Made by a program: the position numbers and the translations under genes. Shown piece by piece: positions 8,972 through 17,632 of a DNA stretch of 64,000 nt. The stretch's first letter is position 1, and the number at the start of each line of letters is the position of its first letter. Below the pieces are notes generated by a model. That model ran no database searches. It was given only the letters and a program-made list of their open reading frames with translations, and was not told the DNA's origin. This DNA comes from Chloroflexota bacterium (lineage in GTDB: Bacteria; Chloroflexota; Dehalococcoidia; Dehalococcoidales; JACQON01): assembly GCA_016202545.1 (NCBI GenBank), contig JACQON010000002.1:1-64000 (forward strand), written 5' to 3'.

Positions 8972-9024
8972 GAGATTGCTTCGCTGCCCCTTCGCTTCAC
9001 TCAGGGCTTTGGCTCGCATGACAC
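8972..9024 (-). repeat. Dispersed repeat copy H, diverged
   Basis: Starts GAGATTGCTTCGCTGCC and ends GGCTCGCATGACACA, with one base missing from CTCGCAATGACA. ATTGCTAAACGGCCTCC follows about 20 bp later and matches the outer end TAAACGACCTC of the paired copies at 26.7 kb. It faces copy B, so B and H could be the two ends of a decayed unit. Confidence 0.7.
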
Positions 9025-9071
9025 AATGAGGCTTCTATTTTGGGATTGCTAAACGGCCTCCTTCCCTGCAG

Positions 9072-9099
9072 TTGAATATAACAGGTGAAGTAGTATAAA
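9072..9099 (+). promoter_or_regulatory. Promoter of the histidine operon
   Basis: TTGAAT (9072-9077) and TATAAA (9094-9099) are separated by 16 bp, about 30 bp upstream of the hisZ ATG. The short leader shows no leader peptide rich in His codons and no T-box, so attenuation is not evident. Confidence 0.55.
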
Positions 9100-9128
9100 A
9101 TTTAGCAGCCTATATCTGGAAGTAAGAC

Positions 9129-10394
9129 ATGAAAGTGCCAAGATGTAAGGGTAGTCGCGACCTCTCGCCCGGTGAGATGGTCAAGTTCCGCCTGATTGAG
9201 AAGGCGTTTAGAGACTGCTGTCTCAAATGGGGATACGGAGAGGTCAGGACGCCAACCCTTGAATACCTCCACCTGTTCACCTCAACCGGAACGCTCACGC
9301 CCAGCCTGCTGAGCAAGGTGTATTCCTTCCTGGACTGGGACGGCTGGAGCGGGGAAAGGGTGGTATTGAGGCCGGATGGCACCATTCCGGTCGCCCGGCT
9401 TTACATTGACAGCATGGAGAAAGAAGGGCTGGCCAAGCTCTTCTATGTCACCAATATCTTCATCTTCGATGAGACGGGAAAGAAGTCCCGCGAAAGATGG
9501 CAGTGCGGAGTTGAGCTTATCGGGGCCGGCTCGCCCCTGGCTGATGCCGAGCTAATATCGCTGGCGCTGGAGATTTTGCACAAGCTCGGCCTGAAGGACA
9601 CAAAGCTGAGGCTATCACACGCCGGCCTGGTCAGAGCAATGCTGGCAAAGCTCGGGCTCAGCCATGACGAACAGACGAAGGTATTTGACCAGGTCATTGA
9701 TGGAGATATACAGGCGCTGGCCGGGCTGAAACCCCGCAATCCTGAGCTGGCAAAGGCTTTATCACTGCTGCTTGACTTGAGAGGCAAGTCATCCGGATTT
9801 TTGAAGAATTTGAAGGCACTGTTTCAGCACAACCTCCCCGAGCTTGAAACGCCCATTGACAACTTCATAAATGTCGCTGAACTCCTCCAGGCCCTGGGCC
9901 AAGATTACCGGATTGATATCGCCTCAGGGAGAGGCTTTGAATACTATACCGGAGTGAACTATCATTTACTCTGCGGTGAGCAGAACGTAGGCGCCGGCGG
10001 CAGGTATGATGACCTTGTCCCCCTGATGGGCGGCGAGGGCATCCCCGCCTCGGGCTTTGCCCTTTACCTTGACCCCTTGATGGATATGGTAAAGCCGGAA
10101 ACCTTCGCCGAGCCTGCAGCGACCAGGGTACAGGTCAGAGTTGAGCCTGGAGATACTGAGACAGCGAAACGGGGTTTTGTTCTGGCCAGCCGACTCCGCG
10201 AGGCCGGATACATAGCTGAGTTAGAGCTTGGTGCTCAGAAACAGGCTGATTTTAACTGGAGCCTTGAGGTCAAAGGCAAGGCACCGCACTTCATCTTGAC
10301 CAACAAAGTCGGACAGAGAAGATTTGAGGCCGGGACCGCTGAGGAAGTCCTGGCATTGCTGAGGAAGAATGTCAATAAGGATAGCGTTGCCTAA
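9129..10394 (+). CDS. hisZ: ATP phosphoribosyltransferase regulatory subunit (HisRS-like)
   Basis: A 421-residue paralogue of histidyl-tRNA synthetase that activates short-form HisG and carries histidine feedback. The class II aaRS core is visible in VVLRPDGTIPVARLY (motif 2 region) and GRGFEYYTGVNY. The segment NVGAGGRYDDLVPLMGG also matches HisRS/HisZ. It is longer than many HisZ proteins because residues 330-415 resemble a HisRS-type C-terminal domain. It is the first gene of the his operon and overlaps hisG by 26 bases. The neighbouring hisG argues for HisZ; a true HisRS is the alternative, but the usual HisRS catalytic signature is weakened. Confidence 0.82.
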   Translation: MKVPRCKGSRDLSPGEMVKFRLIEKAFRDCCLKWGYGEVRTPTLEYLHLFTSTGTLTPSLLSKVYSFLDWDGWSGERVVLRPDGTIPVARLYIDSMEKEGLAKLFYVTNIFIFDETGKKSRERWQCGVELIGAGSPLADAELISLALEILHKLGLKDTKLRLSHAGLVRAMLAKLGLSHDEQTKVFDQVIDGDIQALAGLKPRNPELAKALSLLLDLRGKSSGFLKNLKALFQHNLPELETPIDNFINVAELLQALGQDYRIDIASGRGFEYYTGVNYHLLCGEQNVGAGGRYDDLVPLMGGEGIPASGFALYLDPLMDMVKPETFAEPAATRVQVRVEPGDTETAKRGFVLASRLREAGYIAELELGAQKQADFNWSLEVKGKAPHFILTNKVGQRRFEAGTAEEVLALLRKNVNKDSVA

Positions 10395-11754
10395 AGGACG
10401 CCTTCTAGATGAAACGGCCGCTTTGCTTCACCTGGCAGGCTGGGAGCTAACCGATTACCACCGGGAAGCGCGCTCTTACCACCTTAAGTCCCGAAGGTTC
10501 CCTGCCCTCTGCCTCCGGGTGTTCCATGAAAAGGACATCCCCATTCAGGTGGCGGTGGGAAACTACGACCTGGGGATTTGCGGGCTGGATTGGGTGGAGG
10601 AGCTTCTGGCCAAGTATCCCACCAGCGCCCTGGTCAAGGTACAGGACCTGGGGTACAACATGGGCAGCCTTTACGCAGCCGCCAGCAAGTCGGCGAGGAT
10701 GACCATGGAGGGACTGCGGACCGAGAAGTCGGTCATCCGCCTGGCCAGCGAATATCCATATCTGGCTGAGTCCTTCGCCCTCGGTCTGCGACTGAGGCAG
10801 TTCCGCATCTTCCCGCTGTGGGGAGCGGCTGAGGTCTATCCGCCGGAAAGCGCCGACCTCACGCTGGTCCGGGCCGGAACCGAGGCTGAACTCTCCAGCT
10901 ACGACCTGGCCCCGATAAACAAGGTGCTCGATTTTTCCGCTTTCCTGATAGCCAACCAGACTAGCTGGGAAAAGAAGGACATGGGAGAGGTACTGGACTC
11001 GCTCGGAGATAAGATGCCGGCCAGATTTCCATCTCCGGCAAAGCCAGCGGCGCTCGGCACGCCTGGCGAACAACCCCGCGCTGGAACTGACGAAGACGCG
11101 GTTTGGCTGGCCCTGCCTGACGGACACCAGCAGCCACCCACACTGGAACTGCTGCGAAAGGCCGGCATCCATATTGACGATTATCCCTCGCCGACGGGAA
11201 ACCGCCGTCCGCGGGTCAACCTGCCCGGCACCCTGGTCAAGACGGTCCGGCCACAGGACATGCCGCTACAGGTGGCCAATGGCAACTTTGACCTGGCTAT
11301 CACCGGACGGGACTGGCTCCTGGAGCACCTGTACCAGTTTCCGTCCAGCCCGGCGGCGGAGCTTGCTGACCTCAAGTTTGGCAAGGTGAAAATAGCGGCT
11401 GTAATAAGCAAAGAGCTATCCATGGCTGATGTCCACAGCCTGGCGCCGCTCAGGATAGCTTCAGAATACGTGAATATCGCTGATAAATATGCCAGGGACA
11501 ACCACCTCGGGCCTTACCGTATTATTCCCACCTGGGGCGCCAGCGAGGCCTTTGTCCCTGAAGACGCTGACCTGCTGATTGAGAACGCCCAGACAGGGCG
11601 GACTATAGCCCGGCATAACCTGAAGATAACCGATGTCCTCTTCGAATCGACAGCCTGCCTCATCGGCGCGAAGAGCGGCACGTACCGCCCCGCCAAATCC
11701 AGGCGGATAGAAAATATCGTCAACACACTGCGGGCGGCGGTCGAGGATGCCTGA
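10369..11754 (+). CDS. hisG: ATP phosphoribosyltransferase, tandem fusion of two HisG domains
   Basis: Catalyses the first step of histidine synthesis, joining ATP and PRPP. The protein is 461 residues, about twice the short HisG used with HisZ, because it contains two homologous copies. Copy 1 (residues 1-205) has IALPKGRL, GNYDLGICGLDW and RLASEYPYL. Copy 2 (residues 244-461) has LALPDGHQ, RPQDMPLQVANGNFDLAITG, RIASEYVNIADKY and ADLLIENAQTGRT. The copies have lost different motifs: copy 1 has AGTE (169-172) where copy 2 keeps the PRPP-loop TGRT (409-412), while copy 2 has PDGH (250-253) in place of PKGR (8-11). A Pro/Ala-rich linker (205-243) joins them. It overlaps hisZ and hisD. Confidence 0.9.
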   Translation: MSIRIALPKGRLLDETAALLHLAGWELTDYHREARSYHLKSRRFPALCLRVFHEKDIPIQVAVGNYDLGICGLDWVEELLAKYPTSALVKVQDLGYNMGSLYAAASKSARMTMEGLRTEKSVIRLASEYPYLAESFALGLRLRQFRIFPLWGAAEVYPPESADLTLVRAGTEAELSSYDLAPINKVLDFSAFLIANQTSWEKKDMGEVLDSLGDKMPARFPSPAKPAALGTPGEQPRAGTDEDAVWLALPDGHQQPPTLELLRKAGIHIDDYPSPTGNRRPRVNLPGTLVKTVRPQDMPLQVANGNFDLAITGRDWLLEHLYQFPSSPAAELADLKFGKVKIAAVISKELSMADVHSLAPLRIASEYVNIADKYARDNHLGPYRIIPTWGASEAFVPEDADLLIENAQTGRTIARHNLKITDVLFESTACLIGAKSGTYRPAKSRRIENIVNTLRAAVEDA

Positions 11755-13057
11755 AGTGAAGATAATCGAGGGCTTCCAGGCGGCAAAGAGGGTATTATCA
11801 AGGCAAGGTCCGGCACAAGCGACGCTTGAAGCTGATGACCAGATTATCAAAAAAGTGGCGCGAATTATAAAAGGGGTGCGTAAGCGGGGAGATGCCTCTC
11901 TCCTGTATTACACTCGGAAGTATGATAGGGTTAGGCTCACCCCGTCTTCACTGGAAGTAACCAAAGAACTGATAAGCAAGGCTTACGATAAGGTAGATTC
12001 CGAACTGGTATCAGCCCTCAAGCTGGCCGCCGCACGCATCCGTTCCTTCCATCTTTCCCAGAAAGACAGCCTCTGGCGCACCGCCAGCGGGCAGGGATGG
12101 CTGGCGCGCCCGCTGTCCCGCGTTGGCCTTTACGTACCTGGCGGCACCGCCAGCTACCCGTCAACGGTGCTGATGACGGCTATCCCGGCTAAGGTTGCCG
12201 GAGTCAAAGAGGTTATCGTGGTCACACCGCCGAGGGAAAACGAGAGGAAAAACGGATATGTATCCCCGGCAACGCTAGTGGCCGCTGATATTGCCGGGGT
12301 CGACCGCGTCTTTTCTATTGGCGGCGCCCAGGCGGTGGCTGCCTTAGCCTATGGCACTAAATCCATTCCGCCTGTAGATAAGATTTGCGGCCCGGGTAAT
12401 ATTTACGTCACTCTGGCGAAGAAGATGGTCTATGGAGTAGTTGGTATTGATGGGATTTTCGGGACAAGCGAGGTATTAATCATCGCCGATGAAACGGCCA
12501 ATCCCAGGTATTGTGCCGCCGACCTCCTCGCCCAGGCTGAGCACGACCCCCTCGCCTCGGCCATCCTGATAACCCCCTCACCGCGGCTGGCCCATGAGGT
12601 CAACCGAGAGGTCGAGCGGCAGCTATCAGTCCTGAAGCGCCAGGCCATCGCCTCGGAATCGCTGGCCAGCAGGGGCAAGATAGCATTGGTCAGCAGCCTG
12701 GAGGAGGCCATAGAGTTGGCCAACCTCTACGCCCCGGAGCACCTCTGCCTGATGATAACAGAGGCCGCTTCCCGCGTTGATGCTGTCACCAATGCCGGCT
12801 GTATATTCATCGGCCAGAACTCAAGCGTGGCCATGGGCGACTACATCGCCGGACCGAGCCATGTCCTGCCCACCGGGGGCACCGCCCGCTTCGGCTCCCC
12901 GCTAAATGTGAGCGATTTCGTCAAGCTCACCAGCCTGGTAGCCATAGACGAAGCCAACTTGAAGGAACTGGGCCCGGCGGCGGCAACCATTGCCAGAGCT
13001 GAGGGGCTTGAGGCACACGCCCTGGCCGTGGAAAAGCGCCTGGAAGCCAGCCGCTAG
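11747..13057 (+). CDS. hisD: Histidinol dehydrogenase
   Basis: A 436-residue zinc enzyme that performs the two final NAD-dependent oxidations from L-histidinol to histidine. Family signatures include YVPGGTASYPSTVLM, the long conserved stretch KICGPGNIYVTLAKK, and AEHDPLASAILIT with the catalytic/zinc histidine region. YAPEHLCLM and GPSHVLPTGGTARF follow near the C-terminus. Length is normal for the family. The ATG overlaps the hisG stop by 8 bases, indicating translational coupling. Confidence 0.97.
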   Translation: MPEVKIIEGFQAAKRVLSRQGPAQATLEADDQIIKKVARIIKGVRKRGDASLLYYTRKYDRVRLTPSSLEVTKELISKAYDKVDSELVSALKLAAARIRSFHLSQKDSLWRTASGQGWLARPLSRVGLYVPGGTASYPSTVLMTAIPAKVAGVKEVIVVTPPRENERKNGYVSPATLVAADIAGVDRVFSIGGAQAVAALAYGTKSIPPVDKICGPGNIYVTLAKKMVYGVVGIDGIFGTSEVLIIADETANPRYCAADLLAQAEHDPLASAILITPSPRLAHEVNREVERQLSVLKRQAIASESLASRGKIALVSSLEEAIELANLYAPEHLCLMITEAASRVDAVTNAGCIFIGQNSSVAMGDYIAGPSHVLPTGGTARFGSPLNVSDFVKLTSLVAIDEANLKELGPAAATIARAEGLEAHALAVEKRLEASR

Positions 13058-13173
13058 TCCGCGGACTCAAGGCTGCAGGTATTCGCTGACAGGATTGGTT
13101 GTATCCAGGCTACCGGAGTGATAAAATATACTCAAGAACAGGGAGCCTGCTGCGGTGAAGGGAGGCGAGCACG

Positions 13174-13455
13174 ATGAAAGTAAAGGTAAAGTTCTTCCTG
13201 ACCTTCAAAACTATCTTCGAGCAGACCGAAGCGGAAGTCGAGCTAAAAGACGGGCACAAGGTGAAAGACCTGCTGGAGATTCTATGCGGTTCAAATGAGA
13301 AACGCCAGAAAGCGGTATTCGAACCATCAGGCGCCCTGAGGCCAACGATAAACGTCCTGAGGAACGGCCAGCACATAGATTTCCTGGGCGGGCTACAGGC
13401 AGAGCTTGGGGATGGAGATGCTATCGCCATATTCCCTCCCATGGCTGGCGGCTGA
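13174..13455 (+). CDS. MoaD/ThiS-family ubiquitin-like sulfur carrier
   Basis: A 93-residue beta-grasp protein ending in the diglycine tail PPMAGG, which is adenylated and thiocarboxylated in MoaD, ThiS and related carriers. The core VKVKFFLTFKTIFEQTEAEVEL and the LGDGDAIAIFPP strand before the tail fit MoaD. It lies between hisD and hisC on the same strand, 117 bp after hisD, with GGGAGG just before the ATG. No E1-like MoeB/ThiF partner or molybdopterin gene is in the window, so the acceptor pathway (molybdopterin, thiamin, tRNA or amino-acid sulfur) is unknown. Confidence 0.85.
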   Translation: MKVKVKFFLTFKTIFEQTEAEVELKDGHKVKDLLEILCGSNEKRQKAVFEPSGALRPTINVLRNGQHIDFLGGLQAELGDGDAIAIFPPMAGG

Positions 13456-13527
13456 GCGCCCGGCCGGGCAATAGGACTCTCCACATGGTGCATCCAAAGC
13501 CCCAGCCACCCGCTTATCGAGGTTTCT

Positions 13528-13543
13528 GAGAGGTAAAGACATT
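13528..13543 (+). promoter_or_regulatory. Ribosome site and probable ATT start of hisC
   Basis: GAGAGG (13528-13533) is followed after 7 bases by ATT at 13541. The reading frame is open back to 13475 but contains no ATG, GTG or TTG before conserved HisC sequence; a CTG at 13526 is the only near-alternative and lies inside the Shine-Dalgarno region. Confidence 0.6.
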
Positions 13544-14641
13544 TCTGAAAGTGCCGGCATCGAGCGGTTAATCAGGAGTCACCTGGCTTCGCTTGATGGC
13601 TATACCGCCAGCACGCCGCCGGAAGCCCTGGCGAGAAAAACCAGGATTTCCGCGGAGCAGGTCATCAAGCTTGATGCCAATGAGAACCCCTACGGCTGCT
13701 CGCCGAGAGTGAGCCAGGCTTTAGCCGCTCACTCTCATTTCAATATCTACCCCGATTCAGAGCAGACCGAACTGAGGGAACTGCTACAGCAATATACCGG
13801 CGTCGGCGTCGAGCACATCGTCGCCGGCGGCGGCAGCAACCAGCTAATAGACCTGCTGCTCCACCTCTTCGTAGAGCCGGGCGATGAGGTGCTCAACTTT
13901 GTCCCCACCTTTGACATGTTCCGTTTCAGCACCCAGATTAACGGCGGCAAGGTGGTCGAGGTGGTCAGGGATGAAAAGTACGCCATCGACGTGAAGGCGG
14001 CCAAATCAGCCATCAGCAGCCGGACCAAGCTGATATTCCTGGCCAGTCCCAATAGCCCCACCGGGAATATGACTGCGGAGGATGACATACTGGAGATAGC
14101 TGACACCGGCCTGCCTCTGGTGATAGACGAAGCTTACTACGAATTCAGCGGGCAAACGGTGACGCCACTGCTCAAGCGGTATAAAAACCTGATGGTGCTG
14201 CGCACGTTCAGCAAATGGGCCGGGCTGGCCGGATTGCGGGTGGGGTACGGCATCTTCCCGCCCAGAATTGCCGCATACCTGCACCAGATAAAGGTGCCAT
14301 ATAACGTGAATGCGGCCGCCATAGTCGCAGTCAGGGAATCGCTAAGGGATATTGACTATCTGCGGGACAAGGTAAAGCTCATCATTGCCGAAAGGGAGCG
14401 GCTTTTCGGCGAACTACAGAAGCTGAAGTGGTTAAAACCTTTTCCGTCACGAGCGAATTTTATTTTCTGCTCGGTCCTGGGCAAGGCCAGCGAGCTTCAC
14501 CGGCAGTTGCAGGCCAGGGGCATACTGGTCCGGTATTTTGACCGGCCCCTGCTGAGGGACGCCATCCGCATCAGCGTGGGCAAGCCGGAGCACACTGACG
14601 CCCTGCTCAAAGCGCTCCGGGAGATAGAGGCTGCTTATTAG
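13541..14641 (+). CDS. hisC: Histidinol-phosphate aminotransferase, probable ATT start
   Basis: A PLP enzyme converting imidazole-acetol phosphate to histidinol phosphate. The ORF track starts at an internal GTG (13709), but conserved sequence continues upstream in frame: IERLIRSHLASLDGY, then IKLDANENPYGCSPRV, the substrate-binding N-terminal motif. From ATT 13541 the protein is 366 residues, normal for HisC; the GTG version would lose that motif. Further signatures are LASPNSPTGN, DEAYYEF and TFSKWAGLAGLRVGYG with the PLP lysine. A sequencing error or RNA-level start choice is possible. It precedes hisB. Confidence 0.92.
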   Translation: MSESAGIERLIRSHLASLDGYTASTPPEALARKTRISAEQVIKLDANENPYGCSPRVSQALAAHSHFNIYPDSEQTELRELLQQYTGVGVEHIVAGGGSNQLIDLLLHLFVEPGDEVLNFVPTFDMFRFSTQINGGKVVEVVRDEKYAIDVKAAKSAISSRTKLIFLASPNSPTGNMTAEDDILEIADTGLPLVIDEAYYEFSGQTVTPLLKRYKNLMVLRTFSKWAGLAGLRVGYGIFPPRIAAYLHQIKVPYNVNAAAIVAVRESLRDIDYLRDKVKLIIAERERLFGELQKLKWLKPFPSRANFIFCSVLGKASELHRQLQARGILVRYFDRPLLRDAIRISVGKPEHTDALLKALREIEAAY

Positions 14642-14673
14642 GCGGGTTTGGAAGGAACGGGCAAGTGAATTTT

Positions 14674-14701
14674 ATAAGGGAGGGTGAAAGCCCTCTCTTA
14701 T
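14674..14701 (+). terminator. Stable GAAA-tetraloop hairpin between hisC and hisB
   Basis: ATAAGGGAGGGT and GCCCTCTCTTAT form a 12-bp stem (with G-T pairs) closed by a GAAA tetraloop, 33 bp after the hisC stop. No T-run follows, so it may be an mRNA stabiliser or processing site inside the operon rather than a true terminator. Confidence 0.5.
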
Positions 14702-14756
14702 CTCTACTGGAACAGGTTAAGAATACCGACAAAGAAAATGTGCTAAAATAGGTGCC

Positions 14757-15347
14757 ATGGGCAACAGAACGGCAATCATCAAGCGGAAGACCAAAGAAAC
14801 GAACATCAGATTGGAGCTTAATCTTGATGGCAGCGGCCGGTCGGAGATAAACACCGGCATCGGCATGTTCGACCATCTGCTGTCGCAGGTAGCTAAACAC
14901 GGCGTGTTTGACATCAAGGTTTCCGCCGGGGGCAACGACCAGCATCACCTGATTGAAGACGTCGCCATCAGCCTGGGCAAGGCGTTGAATGAAGCGCTGG
15001 GAGACAAGCAGGGCATCGTCAGAATGGCCGACGCCTCAGTACCCATGGATGACGCCCTGGCCACAGTAGCCGTGGACATCAGCGGCAGAGGGTACACTTT
15101 CCTGGAGCTACCCTTCGCCGGCAACGACATGGCCGGCTTTCCAGCCGACCTTATCCGCCACTTCCTCGAGTCCTTCGCCATCGAGGGCAGACTCAACCTC
15201 CACGCCAGAGTCCTCTACGGCACCAACGACCATCACAAAGCGGAGGCCCTGTTCAAAGCTCTGGGCAGGGCCCTGGACGTCGCCACCAGGATTGACCAGC
15301 GGATGGGCGGCCAGCTTCCCAGCACCAAGGAATATCTGGAAAGCTAG
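14757..15347 (+). CDS. hisB: Imidazoleglycerol-phosphate dehydratase
   Basis: A 196-residue manganese enzyme dehydrating imidazoleglycerol phosphate to imidazole-acetol phosphate. The two family signatures are present: [16 protein letters not shown] with the DHLL metal motif and, in the second half, the [17 protein letters not shown] helix. DDQHH-type metal ligands appear as [11 protein letters not shown]. It is the monofunctional form, without the histidinol-phosphatase domain found in Enterobacteria. It is the last gene of the his operon and converges on purC with a 16-bp gap. No hisH/A/F/I/E genes follow, so the pathway is split. Confidence 0.97.
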   Translation: MGNRTAIIKRKTKETNIRLELNLDGSGRSEINTGIGMFDHLLSQVAKHGVFDIKVSAGGNDQHHLIEDVAISLGKALNEALGDKQGIVRMADASVPMDDALATVAVDISGRGYTFLELPFAGNDMAGFPADLIRHFLESFAIEGRLNLHARVLYGTNDHHKAEALFKALGRALDVATRIDQRMGGQLPSTKEYLES

Positions 15348-15363
15348 AAGGGGACAGGCCGCT

Positions 15364-16284
15364 TTACCCTAGCTTCTTCCCCGTCAGCCTGTGATAGGCC
15401 TCGCGGTATCTCCTGGAGGTAGCCTCAAGCACCTCCGGCGGCAGCATCGGGGCGGGCGGCTCTTTATTCCACCCGGACTCTACCAGCCAGTCGCGCACCG
15501 GCTGCTTATCGTAGCTGGGCTGGGACTGGCCAACCTTGTACTGCCCGGCGTCCCAGAACCGTGATGAGTCCGGCGTCAGCAGTTCGTCAATAAGGATGAG
15601 CCTGCCATCATCCAAGCCAAACTCCATCTTGGTATCAGCGACGATTATGCCCCTGGCCGCAGCATATTTGCGGGCATATCTATAGACGGCCAGGCTTTTC
15701 TCCTTCATCTCCTCGGCCAGGGCTCCACCTACCAGTATCCTCACCCCATCCATATCCAGGGGCTGGTCATGCCCGCTATCAGCTTTGGTGGTGGGGGTGA
15801 ACAGCGGCTGTGGCAGCTCCTGGCTTTCCCATAACCCTCTGGCTAAAGGTATGCCGCAGGTGGTCCCGGACTGCTGATACTCCACCCAGGCCGACCCGGA
15901 AAGATAGCCCCGAACCACACACTCGATGGGGAGGCGCTCTACCCGCTTGACCACCATAGACCGACCGGACAGGTAAGCAGGATAAGCAAAGCGGCTTGCG
16001 GTGGGAAGGTAGGCATCAAGTCGGCCGACGTCGTCAACGGCTTCTACCAGGTGATTGGGCACCAGGTCCCGGGTGCGCTGGAACCAGAAGACAGCAAGCT
16101 GGTTAAGCACCCGGCCCTTATCGGAAATCCCGCAGGGAAGGACTACATCGAAGGCTGAGATGCGGTCGGTAGCCACAATGAGCAGGAGGTCTTCTCCCAG
16201 CTCATAAGTGTCCCGCACCTTGCCCCGAATGAATAACGGCAGCAGCAGGTCTGTCGTCAACAACACCGATGTGCTGCCAGTCAT
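15364..16284 (-). CDS. purC: Phosphoribosylaminoimidazole-succinocarboxamide synthase (SAICAR synthetase)
   Basis: A 306-residue enzyme of de novo purine synthesis that joins CAIR and aspartate using ATP. It is the long (approximately 300-residue) form with RGKVRDTYELGEDLLLIVATDRISAFD near the N-terminus, VVKRVERLPIECVVRGYLSGSAW in the middle, and IVADTKMEFGLDDGRLILIDELLTPDSSRFW near the C-terminus, all strongly conserved. It is the last gene of the purD-to-purC minus-strand run, 13 bp after purB. Confidence 0.97.
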   Translation of the reverse strand: MTGSTSVLLTTDLLLPLFIRGKVRDTYELGEDLLLIVATDRISAFDVVLPCGISDKGRVLNQLAVFWFQRTRDLVPNHLVEAVDDVGRLDAYLPTASRFAYPAYLSGRSMVVKRVERLPIECVVRGYLSGSAWVEYQQSGTTCGIPLARGLWESQELPQPLFTPTTKADSGHDQPLDMDGVRILVGGALAEEMKEKSLAVYRYARKYAAARGIIVADTKMEFGLDDGRLILIDELLTPDSSRFWDAGQYKVGQSQPSYDKQPVRDWLVESGWNKEPPAPMLPPEVLEATSRRYREAYHRLTGKKLG

Positions 16285-16297
16285 AATGCTGTAAGGG

Positions 16298-17632
16298 CTA
16301 GCCCCGCGGGCCTGGCCAGCTCCCGCCTTTCCACTGCACTTCGGTCAGGCCCAGCCGGGCAAAGATTTCATCCACATAGCGTAGGTAATAGTCGTAGTCA
16401 AAAAGCGGCTCAAGCTCCGCCGGCGGCAGCACGGCGGCCACTTCCGGGTCAGCCTTCAACAGGGAGAGGAGGTTCTTATTCCCTTTCCAGGACCGCATGG
16501 CGTTCCTCTGCACCAACTCGTAGGCGTTTTGCCGGCTCAGCCCCTTCTCAATAAGCGCCAGCATCACCCGCTGCGAGAAAATCAGCCCCCTGGTAAGGCC
16601 CACGTCCTGCTTCATCTTTTTCGGATAGACCTGAAGCCCCTGTATGACCGAGGTGAAGATGGCGAGACAGTAGTCCACCGCCAGGCAGGAATCGGGCAGG
16701 ATGACCCGCTCAGCGGAGGAATGGCTGATGTCCCGCTCGTGCCACAGGGCGATATTCTCCATGGCGGTCACGGCGTAGCCCCTTAGCAGCCGGGCCAGGC
16801 CGCAGATTCGCTCGCAAAGCTCCGGGTTGCGCTTGTGCGGCATGGCCGAGGAGCCGGTCTGACCGGCGTTGAAGGGCTCCTCCACCTCGCGGGTCTCGGT
16901 CCGCTGCAACCCCCGGACCTCGGTAGCGAACTTCTCCAGTGAGCTGGCGATTATTGCCAGAGCGGTCACGAACTGGGCATGGCGGTCACGCTGCAATACC
17001 TGGCTGGATACCGGCGCCGGCTGAAGCTTCAGCTTACGGCAGACCCTCTGCTCGATTTCAGGCGGCACCGTGGCATAGGTGCCCACCACCCCTGAAATCT
17101 TACCCACGGCGATAGCCTTTCTGGCCTCGGCCAGCCTGAGCCGGTTGCGCCTCATCTCCTCCACCCACACTGCCAGCTTCAAGCCGAAGGTGATTGGCTC
17201 GGCATGGACGCCATGGGTACGGCCAATCATCACCGTATACTTGTGCTCCATTGCCCGGTGCGCCAGCGCCGAGATGAGCTCCTCTATGTCCCTGTCCAGC
17301 AGCTCGGCGGCTTCAACCATCTGCAAGCTCAAAGCGGTATCCATCACATCAGAGGAGGTCAGCCCGAGATGAAGGAAGCGCGATTCCTCACCCAGGCTCT
17401 CTGATACCGCGCCCAGGAAGGCGGTCATGTCATGGCGAGTCTCCTTGAGAAGCTCCTCCATCCGCCTGGAGTTACAGCGAGCCAGCTTTATCTTGGACAC
17501 GCTTTCCCGGGGAATGGTGCCTAGCTCAGACCAGGCATCACAGACAGCAATCTCTACTTCAAGCCACTTGTCGAACTTGTTCTGGTCCGACCAGACCCTT
17601 TTCATTGCCGGCCGGGAATAACGCTCGATCAC
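16298..17632 (-). CDS. purB: Adenylosuccinate lyase
   Basis: A 444-residue fumarase/aspartase-superfamily enzyme that releases fumarate from SAICAR and from adenylosuccinate. The signature loop [13 protein letters not shown] with the catalytic serine is present, as are [15 protein letters not shown] and [16 protein letters not shown], which hold the conserved catalytic histidine. Length is typical for the bacterial purB of the Bacillus type. The start codon overlaps the purE stop by 4 bases, so purE, purB and purC are translationally close. Confidence 0.97.
   Translation of the reverse strand: MIERYSRPAMKRVWSDQNKFDKWLEVEIAVCDAWSELGTIPRESVSKIKLARCNSRRMEELLKETRHDMTAFLGAVSESLGEESRFLHLGLTSSDVMDTALSLQMVEAAELLDRDIEELISALAHRAMEHKYTVMIGRTHGVHAEPITFGLKLAVWVEEMRRNRLRLAEARKAIAVGKISGVVGTYATVPPEIEQRVCRKLKLQPAPVSSQVLQRDRHAQFVTALAIIASSLEKFATEVRGLQRTETREVEEPFNAGQTGSSAMPHKRNPELCERICGLARLLRGYAVTAMENIALWHERDISHSSAERVILPDSCLAVDYCLAIFTSVIQGLQVYPKKMKQDVGLTRGLIFSQRVMLALIEKGLSRQNAYELVQRNAMRSWKGNKNLLSLLKADPEVAAVLPPAELEPLFDYDYYLRYVDEIFARLGLTEVQWKGGSWPGPRG

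Larger units (their letters stand above)
8431..9071. other. Repeat-rich intergenic region without a gene
   Basis: About 640 bp between the divergent nfeD and his operons. It holds repeat copies B (8618-8702) and H (8972-9024), a degenerate fragment AGATTCTTCGTCACTTCGTTCC...AATGACA (8732-8769), the hairpin-like CCCCCTTCCCATCTGGAAGGGGG (8808-8830), and short direct repeats of CTGAAGGG(C/G)T. The ORFs called here are translations of the repeats. Confidence 0.75.
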
